This document shows, piece by piece, positions 23,298 to 31,748 of a DNA stretch of 34,249 bases (the stretch's first letter is position 1; every line of letters starts with the position of its first letter). Source of the stretch: Stygiobacter sp. RIFOXYC2_FULL_38_25 (lineage in GTDB: Bacteria > Bacteroidota > Ignavibacteria > Ignavibacteriales > Melioribacteraceae); assembly GCA_001803165.1 (NCBI GenBank), contig MHAZ01000015.1:453-34701 (forward strand), given 5' to 3'. Position numbers and translations under genes: made by a program. The notes under the pieces are model-generated. The model was not told the origin of the DNA. It did not search any database and was given only the letters and a program-made list of their open reading frames with translations.

Positions 23298-24403
23298 CTT
23301 TCCGTTTCCTTAATTATTTCTGAAGGAGAAATCATTGAACCAATTCTATTAACCTTAGTAACATTCTTTGGCGGATTGTTTCCGTAAACCATCTTAACAA
23401 GCAGTCCGGTTAGGTTTTCCTCGGCAAAGATTACATTCTCGTATTGGTTTATTATCGTCATTAATTCTTTAGCGAAAGGAATAATTGTTTTGATATAAAG
23501 CGCCGAAACATTAACTCCGCTTTCACGAAGCTGCCTAACAGCATCTCGCGTAGCTTCTGCCGTTATGTCGTAGCTGACAATCAAAATATTTTTTTCGTTG
23601 CTTTCATCATGCTCGTAAAGCAGATACTCGGAAATTCTGCGCTGAATTTTATTGTGAAGCCGTATTGTATTACCGAGCGCGGCTTTTGTTGCTTTCTTAA
23701 TAGTGCCGGAATCATCATGTGTAGAAGAATTTATTCTAACTTGATGATCATTGTTTGTTAAAGAAAGAAACGGCGGAACAAGTTTTTCGTCAGAGTCGTA
23801 CGGAATGTATGGCTTTGTTCCTTTATATAAATCATATTCTACTTTTGTTAGTTCGGGTAATGTTGAGAGGTCAATACTCCGCGCGGTCATTATCATTTCT
23901 TTAGAAGTTAACAGTACGACAGGAGTACGCAGCTTAACTGCTGTATGAACGGCTTTCTCTGTAACTGTCCAACAATCTTCTAAGTTGGAAGTTGAAAAAA
24001 CCGGAATATTATATCCGCCAGAAATTAGACTATTGAGCAGCAATAAATCGCCTTGCGCGCCAACTGTTGCAGAGCCGGTGCTTGGTCCTAATCTTTGGGC
24101 AATCACAATAATCATCGGCAGTTCCATCATGAAAGACATGTTCAGCGATTCAACCATTAAAGCCAAACCTGGGAATGATGTTGCGGTTGCTGATAGTTTA
24201 CCGGCAGAAGATAAACCGGCAATCCACTGGGCAACGGAAATTTCATCCGGAGCGAAAGTCATTGTAGGAAATCTTTGTGATGCGTATTGGTTAATCCAGT
24301 TTGCGGGTGTAATTGGATAGCTTACAAATGCTTCTACACCGGATTGCACAAGTGCTTCAACAATAAGTTTGCTTCCATCTACTAAAGAAAAGTTTGAGCT
24401 CAT
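23279..24403 (-). CDS. korA: 2-oxoacid:ferredoxin oxidoreductase alpha subunit
   Basis: The 374-residue alpha subunit of the CoA-acylating 2-oxoacid:ferredoxin oxidoreductase. Landmarks: SGVEAFVSYPITPAN (YPITP at 29-33), FPGLALMVESLNMSFMMELPMIIVIAQRLGPSTGSATVGAQGDLLL, and a C-terminal domain with IPFAKELMTIINQYENVIFAEENLTGLLVKMVYG. It is first in the minus-strand operon and overlaps the beta-gamma gene by 19 bases. Between residues about 205 and 240 the linker is polar. With the fused partner it makes a two-gene enzyme working with ferredoxin in the cytoplasm. The direction, oxidative or reductive, cannot be told from sequence. Confidence 0.92.
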   Translation of the reverse strand: MSSNFSLVDGSKLIVEALVQSGVEAFVSYPITPANWINQYASQRFPTMTFAPDEISVAQWIAGLSSAGKLSATATSFPGLALMVESLNMSFMMELPMIIVIAQRLGPSTGSATVGAQGDLLLLNSLISGGYNIPVFSTSNLEDCWTVTEKAVHTAVKLRTPVVLLTSKEMIMTARSIDLSTLPELTKVEYDLYKGTKPYIPYDSDEKLVPPFLSLTNNDHQVRINSSTHDDSGTIKKATKAALGNTIRLHNKIQRRISEYLLYEHDESNEKNILIVSYDITAEATRDAVRQLRESGVNVSALYIKTIIPFAKELMTIINQYENVIFAEENLTGLLVKMVYGNNPPKNVTKVNRIGSMISPSEIIKETERCLQAC

Positions 24404-24463
24404 ATAAGGTCATTTTTGTTGCAACAAATTTAAGTGGAGTTTTTGTGATTTCCATACCTAAAA

Positions 24464-26443
24464 TTAGAGGTTGTAATCCATTTGAAGGCTTAGTCGGTTA
24501 TCGAGATTTCCCAGAATTAGCGTTGTACCACTGCCCAAGAATTTTTCATTTGGCTTGTACAATTCGGCATATTTGAGTGAAAAAGAGAAGCCATAAGGTA
24601 TATTGTATCTTGCAACAAAGTACCAGCGCATTCCCTCGCCGTACAAACCGGGATTTGTCATCACGCCGGTTAAGTCGTTTTCAAATTCGTAAACGCGGGA
24701 ATTGTATGAATCTGTTTGAAAGAAAACGAAGCGAGTAGAAAATGATAAATATTCTGTTGGCGAATATTTTATGTCTTGAAAAATCAAATAGCCGTTATCT
24801 CTTGAAAGTGGAGCAGATGGAGTTGAGGCTACAAACTCAATTCTCGAATGGAGTTGAAGATTCTTCTGCAATTTGTAAATGAATTCTCCGCGCAAATTTT
24901 GTTTTCGGGTTGATGCAAGTCCGTAAACATCGTTTACCTGTGAAAGTTGCTGCTTGACCTCATTTTTATAACGCCAGCGAAGCTCGGTATTCTTGAATGG
25001 TTTGAAAGTGTAATAAACTAAGAAATCATTTCCTTGTGCAGGAAAGCGGTAACGGTCGCTTAAATAACTAAACTCAAATTGGTCGAAGTAAACATTGATA
25101 GTTCCGTAAATGGATTTCCATCTTGCGCCAATGTAAAACCCATTTTCATTTTGAGCAAAGTCTCTTTCGCCAAAACCATTTGAATGTAGATTCAAGTAAT
25201 CTTCTGAATAATTTCTGTATGAAACTAAGAATGAAAAGTTTTTATCTATCGCAAAGTCGAGTGAATTTAATGTTGCAAAAGATTTCTTATGGAATGCGGT
25301 TTCTCCCGTTAGGCTAACTTTTTCAAAAAAGAAATTGTAACTGGTAGATAAATAAGTAAAAGAGTTACCGCCCGGTTCTACAACAGATTGAGTTTCAAAA
25401 CTGTGATCGTATTTTGTATTGTAAGTTAAGACTCCAAGATTGCCTCTTTCGCCAAAACTATAGTTGATGGTTAATCCGGCAACTCTCTCGTTAATCTTGT
25501 CTTTCTTATTGATTTCAGTTTGAGTTCTGTGCAAACCATCAATTACGAGCGATGTAATTTGCTGAGTAGTTGAATCAATTGATGCATCTAAAAAACGGGA
25601 GGAGAAGAATGCACTGAGAGAAAAGTTTTCGTAATTGGCTTCGGCTGAAACTCCTCTGAAAAACTGGTTTTCATCCGCGCTTAGATAAGGAACTAATCCG
25701 CGGGAGTTTCTCGGCAATACTTCAACTGCATCACTTCCTTTTGAAAATGCGTACCGGCTCCAGATTGCTAATCCTTGTCCAAATTCAAATACATAATCGC
25801 CAAGAACAAAATTCTTTATGATGTCGAGATTTTTCATTTGGAAATGAAATGAAGTGAAATCGTTTAGCTGTTTTTCGCCGGGGTCTTTCTCGACCAATGC
25901 GCCGAGTCTTAGTTTATTTTGGCGACTGATAATCAGTCTGTTGTAAAGTTTCCACCGTGAATTTGGATAGGTTCCGCTTTCAAATCCTTTGTCTTTTTGA
26001 AAATCATACAAACCGCGTGTTCTGAAATTCAGATTGAACAGCTGAAGATTTTCATCAAAAATTTCGTTGAATGTAGGAGGCTGTCCGTCGCCAAGTTTTA
26101 CAAAAGGTATAATTTTTTGGACCAGTTCAAAGCTCACATCTTCAATGAAGCGCATCTGGTCTATATTATAAATCCCTCCTAACACATTCCTGTGCCTAAT
26201 AATAGCGGCTGCGGTTACTCTATCCAGAAATGGAATTTTCAATAGCTCGTTAATAGAAGCTGTGTTTAAGGGAATCGGATTCTGTGTTAAGTACTCAATT
26301 ATATCGTAGAGCTGGGAATCATCAACACCTTCGCTGGCATCTTCTAAAATAGTTTCCAGATTCTGTTGAACCAAAGTTGTATCGGTTTGCGCAATGGCTT
26401 CACCTGTTAAGAATATAAGAGCTACGAGAATTATTTTCTTCAT
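24464..26443 (-). CDS. Outer-membrane beta-barrel protein with ComEA-like helix-hairpin-helix
   Basis: A 659-residue secreted protein (signal MKKIILVALIFLTGEAIAQ). Residues about 58-116 form a helix-hairpin-helix pair of the ComEA type: LNTASINELLKIPFLDRVTAAAIIRHRNVLGGIYNIDQM...ELVQKIIPFV. This is followed by a long region rich in alternating aromatic strands (residues about 140-659) typical of an outer-membrane barrel, ending in SLQMDYNL. The helix-hairpin-helix is a non-specific DNA-binding fold, so a periplasmic DNA-binding barrel is possible, though such modules can also bind proteins. It starts three bases after the stop of the PorV-like gene; the two are co-translated. No T9SS sorting domain is present. 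Confidence 0.8.
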   Translation of the reverse strand: MKKIILVALIFLTGEAIAQTDTTLVQQNLETILEDASEGVDDSQLYDIIEYLTQNPIPLNTASINELLKIPFLDRVTAAAIIRHRNVLGGIYNIDQMRFIEDVSFELVQKIIPFVKLGDGQPPTFNEIFDENLQLFNLNFRTRGLYDFQKDKGFESGTYPNSRWKLYNRLIISRQNKLRLGALVEKDPGEKQLNDFTSFHFQMKNLDIIKNFVLGDYVFEFGQGLAIWSRYAFSKGSDAVEVLPRNSRGLVPYLSADENQFFRGVSAEANYENFSLSAFFSSRFLDASIDSTTQQITSLVIDGLHRTQTEINKKDKINERVAGLTINYSFGERGNLGVLTYNTKYDHSFETQSVVEPGGNSFTYLSTSYNFFFEKVSLTGETAFHKKSFATLNSLDFAIDKNFSFLVSYRNYSEDYLNLHSNGFGERDFAQNENGFYIGARWKSIYGTINVYFDQFEFSYLSDRYRFPAQGNDFLVYYTFKPFKNTELRWRYKNEVKQQLSQVNDVYGLASTRKQNLRGEFIYKLQKNLQLHSRIEFVASTPSAPLSRDNGYLIFQDIKYSPTEYLSFSTRFVFFQTDSYNSRVYEFENDLTGVMTNPGLYGEGMRWYFVARYNIPYGFSFSLKYAELYKPNEKFLGSGTTLILGNLDNRLSLQMDYNL

Positions 26444-26446
26444 ATT

Positions 26447-27259
26447 CTATTTTGCAAAACGAAGGATTAAACCAAACTGGTGTGTTAAATCAAGATCGGG
26501 ATGCTTGAATACGGCATAATCCACTTGTAGAAATTGATAAATAAATCCAAACCCTCCGGAGAAAATGTTTGGTTCGTTCTGTGCACCGAATCTTAGTCTT
26601 ATAAAATCGAGCATGGAATATTCAGCCCCAATTCTTATTGATGGATTATATCCAACTTCTTTTCTTAGTGCGGCGCTAAATGTAAATTCCTTAACAACCT
26701 TAAGATGCAAGCCGCCCCAAAGTACGGTAGGTAGTTGTCCGGTTTCGCTGGAAAGGGTGGAACGAGTAATGTTTTCTACAGCAAATCCAAAACCAATTTG
26801 TTCGTTTAGAGTCGCTATTCCGCCAAGATTAAATAGGAGCGTTCCTTTTGAGCCGTAGTTTTTGATAGTAAGATTTTTATAGATAGCTGTTCCGCCAACA
26901 AAAAAGTTTTCTGTGACTTTTCTTCCGTACCCTAATGCAAATTGCGTTTCTTTGTAGAGTTCAAAACCGTAGATTGAAAAACCGGCGCTGAACGTACCGT
27001 ATGGCGTTGGTTCGCAATATGCAGCAAATGCATTTGCCATTTCCTTAGTATCAAACGGAGCGGGTGAGTAATACATTCCAACTTCTCTGTTCTTAGCCAA
27101 GGCTAAACCAGCCGGATTGTTGAAAATCTGGAATACGTCGTTTGAGTAGGAAGCATCGGAGTGAGCTAAAGCAATTTGTCTTGCCCCCGGATTAATCTGC
27201 GCGAAACTTTGCAGTACAAACAAAAGTAGAAGAATCAGCGTTTTGAATAAATGATTCAT
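26447..27259 (-). CDS. PorV/PorQ-like outer-membrane protein
   Basis: A 270-residue beta-barrel candidate of the FadL-like PorV/PorQ family. It has signal peptide MNHLFKTLILLLLFVLQSFAQ and the diagnostic start INPGARQIALAHSDASYSNDVFQIFNNPAGLAL, then repeated barrel strands (SAGFSIYGFELYKETQFALGYG, GFGFAVENIT) and the end HQFGLILRFAK. It is shorter than classical PorV (about 390 residues), closer to PorQ length. PorV carries cargo in type IX secretion; whether this paralogue does is unknown. It is the first gene of a pair with the helix-hairpin-helix barrel. Confidence 0.8.
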   Translation of the reverse strand: MNHLFKTLILLLLFVLQSFAQINPGARQIALAHSDASYSNDVFQIFNNPAGLALAKNREVGMYYSPAPFDTKEMANAFAAYCEPTPYGTFSAGFSIYGFELYKETQFALGYGRKVTENFFVGGTAIYKNLTIKNYGSKGTLLFNLGGIATLNEQIGFGFAVENITRSTLSSETGQLPTVLWGGLHLKVVKEFTFSAALRKEVGYNPSIRIGAEYSMLDFIRLRFGAQNEPNIFSGGFGFIYQFLQVDYAVFKHPDLDLTHQFGLILRFAK

Positions 27260-27301
27260 AAGATACCATCTAAAGAGATTGTATTAGTTTTATCAAATCT
27301 A

Positions 27302-27319
27302 TATCTTAAAATTAAGATA
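27302..27319. promoter_or_regulatory. 18-bp dyad between divergent porV-like and DUF4835 genes
   Basis: TATCTTAA-AA-TTAAGATA, two perfect 8-bp arms, lies in the 77-bp gap between the divergent genes and 17 bp before the DUF4835 start. It could be an operator shared by both genes or a leader stem. No matching regulator is known to me. The high AT content raises the chance of coincidence. Confidence 0.4.
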
Positions 27320-27336
27320 ATTCCTGGAGTTTACAG

Positions 27337-28236
27337 ATGAAGAAATTATTTATCATCATTTTATTTTTCAGCGTACTAAATGTTGCCGAATTTGCTCAAG
27401 AACTCGAAGCCAATATTACGGTTAATACAGAACAGCTTCCCACTGCATCGCGAGATAGGCTTGATAGTTTTGTAAATCAGATTCAAGATTATCTTAACAA
27501 CAATAAGTACACCGGCAAGCCCTGGGAAGGTGAGAAGATCAAATGCAACTTTACTATTTTCTTTACCGGCGCAAGCGATGATGTAAATTATAGCGCTCAA
27601 CTTGTTGTTACCAGCCAGCGCCCAATAGAAGGTTCTCGATTAAATTCTTTAATGCTCACAATTATGGATAACGCTTGGTCGTTCCGATATGAGAAAGGAC
27701 AAGCGATGTATTTCAATCAAAGTAATTTTGATGGGTTAACGAGTTTTCTCGATTACTACGCTTACATAATTATCGGCTTCGATTCAGATTCATATTACGA
27801 TCTAGGCGGTACAGATTTATTCCAGAAAGCGTTAGATATTGCTGTTAAAGGCGCATCAAGCAAGTATGCAAAAGGATGGGCTCTGGAAACCGCTGCCTTC
27901 AACCGCCGCGCTTTAGTAGATAATTTGCTCAATTCGAAATATCAACAGTTTAGAAGTGATTACTTTAATTATCACTACAACGGTCTCGATTTGCTGAACA
28001 GTAAAGACGCTAAGGAAAGAGCTGTTGCTTTGCCGAATATGGTTAATCTGGTTAAGAACCTAGAGAAATCTAAGGGAAGTATTGATTGGAGAAGTGTTCT
28101 GTTAAAGGTTTTCTTTGATGCAAAAGCTGGTGAAATTTCTGAGTACTTTAGAGGAAGAGTGGAGCCTTCGTTGTTTACTACTCTTAAAAGAATAGACGCT
28201 TCTCACACAACCAAGTATGACGAAGCGCTTAAATAA
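27337..28236 (+). CDS. DUF4835 family secreted protein
   Basis: A 299-residue protein with signal peptide MKKLFIIILFFSVLNVAEFAQ. Mature start ELEANITVNTEQLPTASRDRLDSFVNQIQDYLNNNKYTG and the stretches CNFTIFFTGASDDVNYSAQLVVTSQRPIEGS, LTSFLDYYAYIIIGFDSDSYYDLGGTDLFQKA and WRSVLLKVFFDAKAGEISEYF match the DUF4835 family of Bacteroidota. In many members of that phylum this gene lies by coaBC and recN; here neither is adjacent. GGAG precedes the ATG. The function is unknown, probably periplasmic or envelope. Confidence 0.85.
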   Translation: MKKLFIIILFFSVLNVAEFAQELEANITVNTEQLPTASRDRLDSFVNQIQDYLNNNKYTGKPWEGEKIKCNFTIFFTGASDDVNYSAQLVVTSQRPIEGSRLNSLMLTIMDNAWSFRYEKGQAMYFNQSNFDGLTSFLDYYAYIIIGFDSDSYYDLGGTDLFQKALDIAVKGASSKYAKGWALETAAFNRRALVDNLLNSKYQQFRSDYFNYHYNGLDLLNSKDAKERAVALPNMVNLVKNLEKSKGSIDWRSVLLKVFFDAKAGEISEYFRGRVEPSLFTTLKRIDASHTTKYDEALK

Positions 28237-28258
28237 TTTCAATCAAAAAACGTGTCTG

Positions 28259-29380
28259 TTAGATATCTTTCTGATAGACACGGTATTTTTTATAAATCTC
28301 ACCATTCATTACTTGTGCGCCGCGGTTCATCATATCGTTATCCTCCAAAATCCAACTGGCCTCACCGAGTAAAATTCCAACATTAGCTGCACGGTTAACA
28401 ATCTCCCAATAGAACACTGCATCAAGTCCCCGTTTCTGGTATTCGGGAATAATGCCAAGCGTAAGAATGCGCGACCATGTAATCTTTTTCTTTTGCGTAA
28501 AGATTTTTAGAAAATTAAAAGGAAGCAGCTTGCCGTTGAACGATTTAAAGATTTGATTGTAATCGAGCATGACTAATGCGAAACCAACAAGATTATTTTC
28601 TATTTCTCCAAAAATTACAAGAGATGGTTCAAGCAAAGGTTTTAGATCTTTTGCCAACACATCAATTTCATCTTCTGTCATTGGAACAAAACCCCAATTT
28701 TTCTCCCATGCTTTGTTGTAAACGTATTTTACCTTTTCTAAATCTCTCTTGAATTCTTTTACATCCATTGCATATACCTTAAGCCCGGAACGTTTCTGGG
28801 CTATTTCAGCAACGCGTCTTAGTTTTTCGGAACTAACGACTTTATTGTTCTCAAGTTTGTAGGCGAAAAGGTCTTTAGCTTTTTTGAATCCGTAATTATC
28901 GCAAAGGTCGAGATAATATTTCGGATTGTAAGTCATCAACAAACGAGGTTCATCATCAAATCCTTCCAGAAGCATTCCATATTCTTCATTTGAAGATGGA
29001 TTTGCAGGACCTAACATTTCGTTACAGCCGTTTTTCTTTAACCATTCTTTTGCTGTATCGAATAGTAAGTCGGCAACACTTTGGTCGTTAATACTTTCGA
29101 AGAATCCCCAAAACCCGGCTTTATCATTATGAACTTCGTTATGAAGATCATTTTTGATTGCAGCGATTCTTCCAACCATCTTGCCATCTTGTTCTGCCAC
29201 AAAAAATTCCGCACATGCATGTTTGTAGAACGGATGGTTTTTTCTATCAAGTAATTTCATCCTATCGAAAATAAGAGGCGGAACCCAATAAGGACTATCC
29301 CTATAAATCTCCCACGCAAATTTTATGAAGGATTTGATTTCTTTTTTTGTATGTATTGAACGGATAGTAACCTGAGACAT
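28259..29380 (-). CDS. GNAT-fold acyltransferase-like protein (candidate ceramide synthase)
   Basis: A 373-residue cytosolic protein with a GNAT-like fold. N-terminal half: RDSPYWVPPLIFDRMKLLDRKNHPFYKHACAEFFVAEQDGKMVGRIAAIKN, then LGPANPSSNEEYGMLLEGF. The C-terminal half has the acyl-CoA-binding pattern ILTLGIIPEYQKRGLDAVFYWEI (about 310-330). The start has AAGGAG six bases upstream. In Caulobacter the ceramide synthase is a GNAT-like protein acting with serine palmitoyltransferase and an SDR reductase; the same three kinds of gene are adjacent here. The specific assignment is inferred: large GNAT-like proteins of this look are common in Bacteroidota and often unassigned. Confidence 0.7.
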   Translation of the reverse strand: MSQVTIRSIHTKKEIKSFIKFAWEIYRDSPYWVPPLIFDRMKLLDRKNHPFYKHACAEFFVAEQDGKMVGRIAAIKNDLHNEVHNDKAGFWGFFESINDQSVADLLFDTAKEWLKKNGCNEMLGPANPSSNEEYGMLLEGFDDEPRLLMTYNPKYYLDLCDNYGFKKAKDLFAYKLENNKVVSSEKLRRVAEIAQKRSGLKVYAMDVKEFKRDLEKVKYVYNKAWEKNWGFVPMTEDEIDVLAKDLKPLLEPSLVIFGEIENNLVGFALVMLDYNQIFKSFNGKLLPFNFLKIFTQKKKITWSRILTLGIIPEYQKRGLDAVFYWEIVNRAANVGILLGEASWILEDNDMMNRGAQVMNGEIYKKYRVYQKDI

Positions 29381-29395
29381 GCTTTCTCCTTGAAT

Positions 29396-29444
29396 AAAAA
29401 AAGGTTATTCACTCACATTAACAGTAGAAGGAATGAATAACCTT
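29396..29444 (-). terminator. Hairpin plus T7 between the palmitoyltransferase-like and GNAT genes
   Basis: On the minus strand a perfect 11-bp stem AAGGTTATTCA/TGAATAACCTT (plus-strand arms 29401-29411 and 29434-29444) with a 22-base loop runs straight into seven T residues (29402-29396). It lies after the palmitoyltransferase-like gene and before the GNAT gene's ribosome-binding site, so it should end or attenuate transcription between them. Confidence 0.75.
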
Positions 29445-29456
29445 ACAAGAAAGATT

Positions 29457-30650
29457 TTAAATTAAACCGATTTCTTTACCAACTTTTTTGAATGTATCAA
29501 GGATGAAATCAAGATGTTCATCTTCGTGAGTGGACATGTAGCTTGTTCTCATCATTTGTCTGCCTTGAGGAACTCCCGGAGAAATGAATACGTTAACGAA
29601 AACTCCGGCATCATAAAGTTTGCGCCACATTTGGAAGGCTAGACCATCTTCGCCAACAATTACAGGAACAATAGCGGTTCTTCCATCTATCACTTTAAAA
29701 CCAGCTTCAGTTAAACCTTTTCTCATTTTGTCGGCATTGCGAATTAATTTATCAACACGCCAAGGTTCTGCTTCCAGTATATCAAGGGCGGCTAAAGCAG
29801 CGGCAACAGCAGCCGGAGTTGGCGAAGCGCTGAAAATAAGAGCCGGTGAAAAATGCTTTAGGTAATTAATAACGCGTTCCGGTCCGGCAACAAAACCTCC
29901 AAGCGATGCAAAAGTTTTGCTGAAGGTTCCCATCGTTAAATCAACTTCATTTTCTAAATTAAATTCGCTTGCGGTTCCTCTTCCACCTTTTCCAATAACA
30001 CCAACAGAATGAGCATCATCAATCAAAGTTCTTGCATTATACTTTTTAGCGAGGCTAACTAATTTTGGTAATTCAACAATTTCGCCGCCGGTGCTAAACA
30101 CACCGTCGCTAATAACTAATTTGGGAGCGTCAATAGGAAGTTTTGCTAAGACTCTTTCCAGGTCACCCATATCATTGTGTTTGTATCTTTCAAGATTGGC
30201 TGTTAAACCTTTAGCCATAATTTGTCCGGCAACTATACAAGCATGGTTGTCGCGGTCGGAAACTACATATTCACTTTTCCCTTGGACGAGTGTTGGAATT
30301 ATACCTTGAGCTGATTGGTAACCTGTACTGAACAGTAAAACTGCTTCGGTTCCAAAGAATAGAGCTAATCTTCTTTCAAGTTCGATATGTAAATCGAGAG
30401 TACCGGTAAGGTAACGTGAGCCTGAACAACCGGTGCCATATTTTCTAACTGCTTCAAGTGCGGCTTCTTTTACTTTTGGGTGTGCAGTAAGTCCAAGATA
30501 ATTATTAGAGCCAGCCATAACAACTTTTTTGCCTTCAATCTGAACAACAGGACCTTCATTTTCTTCAATCGGTCTAAAGTATGGGTAAAAACCAAGAGCC
30601 TTAATATCGTCGGCGCGCGTAAATTCAAGACATTTGTTAAATAAGTCCAA
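29457..30650 (-). CDS. spt: Serine palmitoyltransferase-like (alpha-oxoamine synthase family)
   Basis: PLP enzyme of 397 residues from the family that joins an acyl thioester to an amino acid. The start is TTG at 30650 behind a strong GGAGG (30655-30659). Landmarks: [13 protein letters not shown] and [17 protein letters not shown], GSGxR-type [14 protein letters not shown], cofactor D211-[12 protein letters not shown] lysine K245 in [13 protein letters not shown]. The GTFSK-x-x-ASLGGF text and FYPYFR start resemble Bacteroidota serine palmitoyltransferases rather than BioF (TLSKAFG) or 2-amino-3-ketobutyrate ligase (TLGKALGG). It should form 3-oxosphinganine from serine and a long acyl-CoA or acyl-ACP. 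Neighbours, a GNAT acyltransferase and an SDR reductase, support the sphingolipid role. Substrate remains inferred. Confidence 0.8.
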   Translation of the reverse strand: MDLFNKCLEFTRADDIKALGFYPYFRPIEENEGPVVQIEGKKVVMAGSNNYLGLTAHPKVKEAALEAVRKYGTGCSGSRYLTGTLDLHIELERRLALFFGTEAVLLFSTGYQSAQGIIPTLVQGKSEYVVSDRDNHACIVAGQIMAKGLTANLERYKHNDMGDLERVLAKLPIDAPKLVISDGVFSTGGEIVELPKLVSLAKKYNARTLIDDAHSVGVIGKGGRGTASEFNLENEVDLTMGTFSKTFASLGGFVAGPERVINYLKHFSPALIFSASPTPAAVAAALAALDILEAEPWRVDKLIRNADKMRKGLTEAGFKVIDGRTAIVPVIVGEDGLAFQMWRKLYDAGVFVNVFISPGVPQGRQMMRTSYMSTHEDEHLDFILDTFKKVGKEIGLI

Positions 30651-30737
30651 AATTCCTCCGGTTATTTCTAAAATCTATTAATATTTTTGGTGAGTTAGTT
30701 TGTTTTGACGAAATTTCGGTTGGGAATATAATCAAAA
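30651..30737. promoter_or_regulatory. Divergent promoter region between spt-like and SDR genes
   Basis: The 87-bp gap must drive both divergent genes. It contains TATTTTTG at 30682-30689 (fits the Bacteroidota -7 pattern TAnnTTTG on the plus strand, without a clear -33 TTTG) and the palindrome CGAAATTTCG at 30709-30718. The divergent arrangement would allow joint regulation. Box assignments are tentative. Confidence 0.35.
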
Positions 30738-31748
30738 ATGGATGAAAAGTTACTTATGAGCTCTAAAATTATTTCAGTTGTTACCGGTGCGTCCGGCTTT
30801 GTAGGCAGTCACCTTGTTGATAAACTCCTTGCCGAAGGACATCATGTAAAGTGTATTCTGCGCTCTTCCAGCTCGAGAAAATGGCTTGAAGGTAAACCGG
30901 TGGAAATAGTGAATTGCGGTTTGTTTGATAAAACAGCATTGAAGGAGGTTCTAAAAGGTGCAGATTATATTTATCATGTTGCCGGTGTTGTAAAAGCTAA
31001 AACTGAAGAAGAATATTTTAAGGGGAATGTTGAAAGCACAAAGACATTGCTTGATGTTGCCGCGGAAGTAAACCCTAATTTGAAAAGGTTTGTTGTGGTG
31101 AGTAGTCAGACAGCGTGCGGTCCATCGTTTAACGGAAAGCCTTGCAGCGAAGAAACCCAAGAACACCCAATAACAACCTATGGCAGAAGCAAATTTGCTC
31201 AGGAGGCATTGGCGAAAAGCTATTTTGATAAACTGCCAATTACAATTGTTCGCCCACCGGCAGTTTTTGGTGAGCGCGATACAGAGGTTTACTTGATTTT
31301 CAAAACGTACAAAGCCGGTTTGATGACATTGATTGGGTTTGATGACAAGAAGCTAAATTTAATTCACGTTGCGGATTTGGTAAGAGGAATATACGATGCA
31401 TCAATTTCTCCAAATACAATTGGACAGAAATACTTTGTAGCTTCGGAAGAACTTTATACTTGGCCTCAAGTTGGAGATGCAATAGCCAAAGCGTTAGGCA
31501 AGCGCGCACTTACTCTCAGACTGCCTCATTCATTAGTTTATTCGGTTGCAGCCATTGCCCAATTCTTTGCAATGTTCAGCTCCAAAGCCGCTACATTCAA
31601 CCTTGAGAAAGCCAGAGATTTCGTTCAGCCTGGCTGGACTTGCGATGTTTCCAAAGCCAAGAAAGATTTCGGATTCACTCAAAAAGTTTCTTTAGAAGAG
31701 GGGATAAAGCGCTCTATAGATTGGTACAAAGAAATGAAATGGTTGTGA
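30738..31748 (+). CDS. Extended SDR, NAD-dependent epimerase/dehydratase (candidate ceramide reductase)
   Basis: A 336-residue extended short-chain dehydrogenase. The Rossmann motif is G17-ASGFVG-23, catalytic residues S122/S123 in VVVSSQ and Y148-GRSK-152, then the family PPAVFGERD motif and the HVADLVRGIY region. It starts at 30738, or at the ATG at 30756; neither has a clear Shine-Dalgarno sequence. In Caulobacter and Bacteroides the reductase of sphingolipid synthesis belongs to this family. Its divergence from the serine palmitoyltransferase-like gene supports that role, but sugar-nucleotide or sterol-type epimerases share the fold. Confidence 0.85.
   Translation: MDEKLLMSSKIISVVTGASGFVGSHLVDKLLAEGHHVKCILRSSSSRKWLEGKPVEIVNCGLFDKTALKEVLKGADYIYHVAGVVKAKTEEEYFKGNVESTKTLLDVAAEVNPNLKRFVVVSSQTACGPSFNGKPCSEETQEHPITTYGRSKFAQEALAKSYFDKLPITIVRPPAVFGERDTEVYLIFKTYKAGLMTLIGFDDKKLNLIHVADLVRGIYDASISPNTIGQKYFVASEELYTWPQVGDAIAKALGKRALTLRLPHSLVYSVAAIAQFFAMFSSKAATFNLEKARDFVQPGWTCDVSKAKKDFGFTQKVSLEEGIKRSIDWYKEMKWL

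Noticed and set aside
26565..26858. 97-codon plus-strand frame within the porV-like gene
   Set aside because: Antisense shadow with no motif.
29457..30650. Reading this enzyme as BioF or 2-amino-3-ketobutyrate CoA ligase
   Set aside because: The lysine motif [13 protein letters not shown] and the FYPYFR start fit serine palmitoyltransferase better, and no biotin or threonine-catabolism gene is nearby. Not fully excluded.
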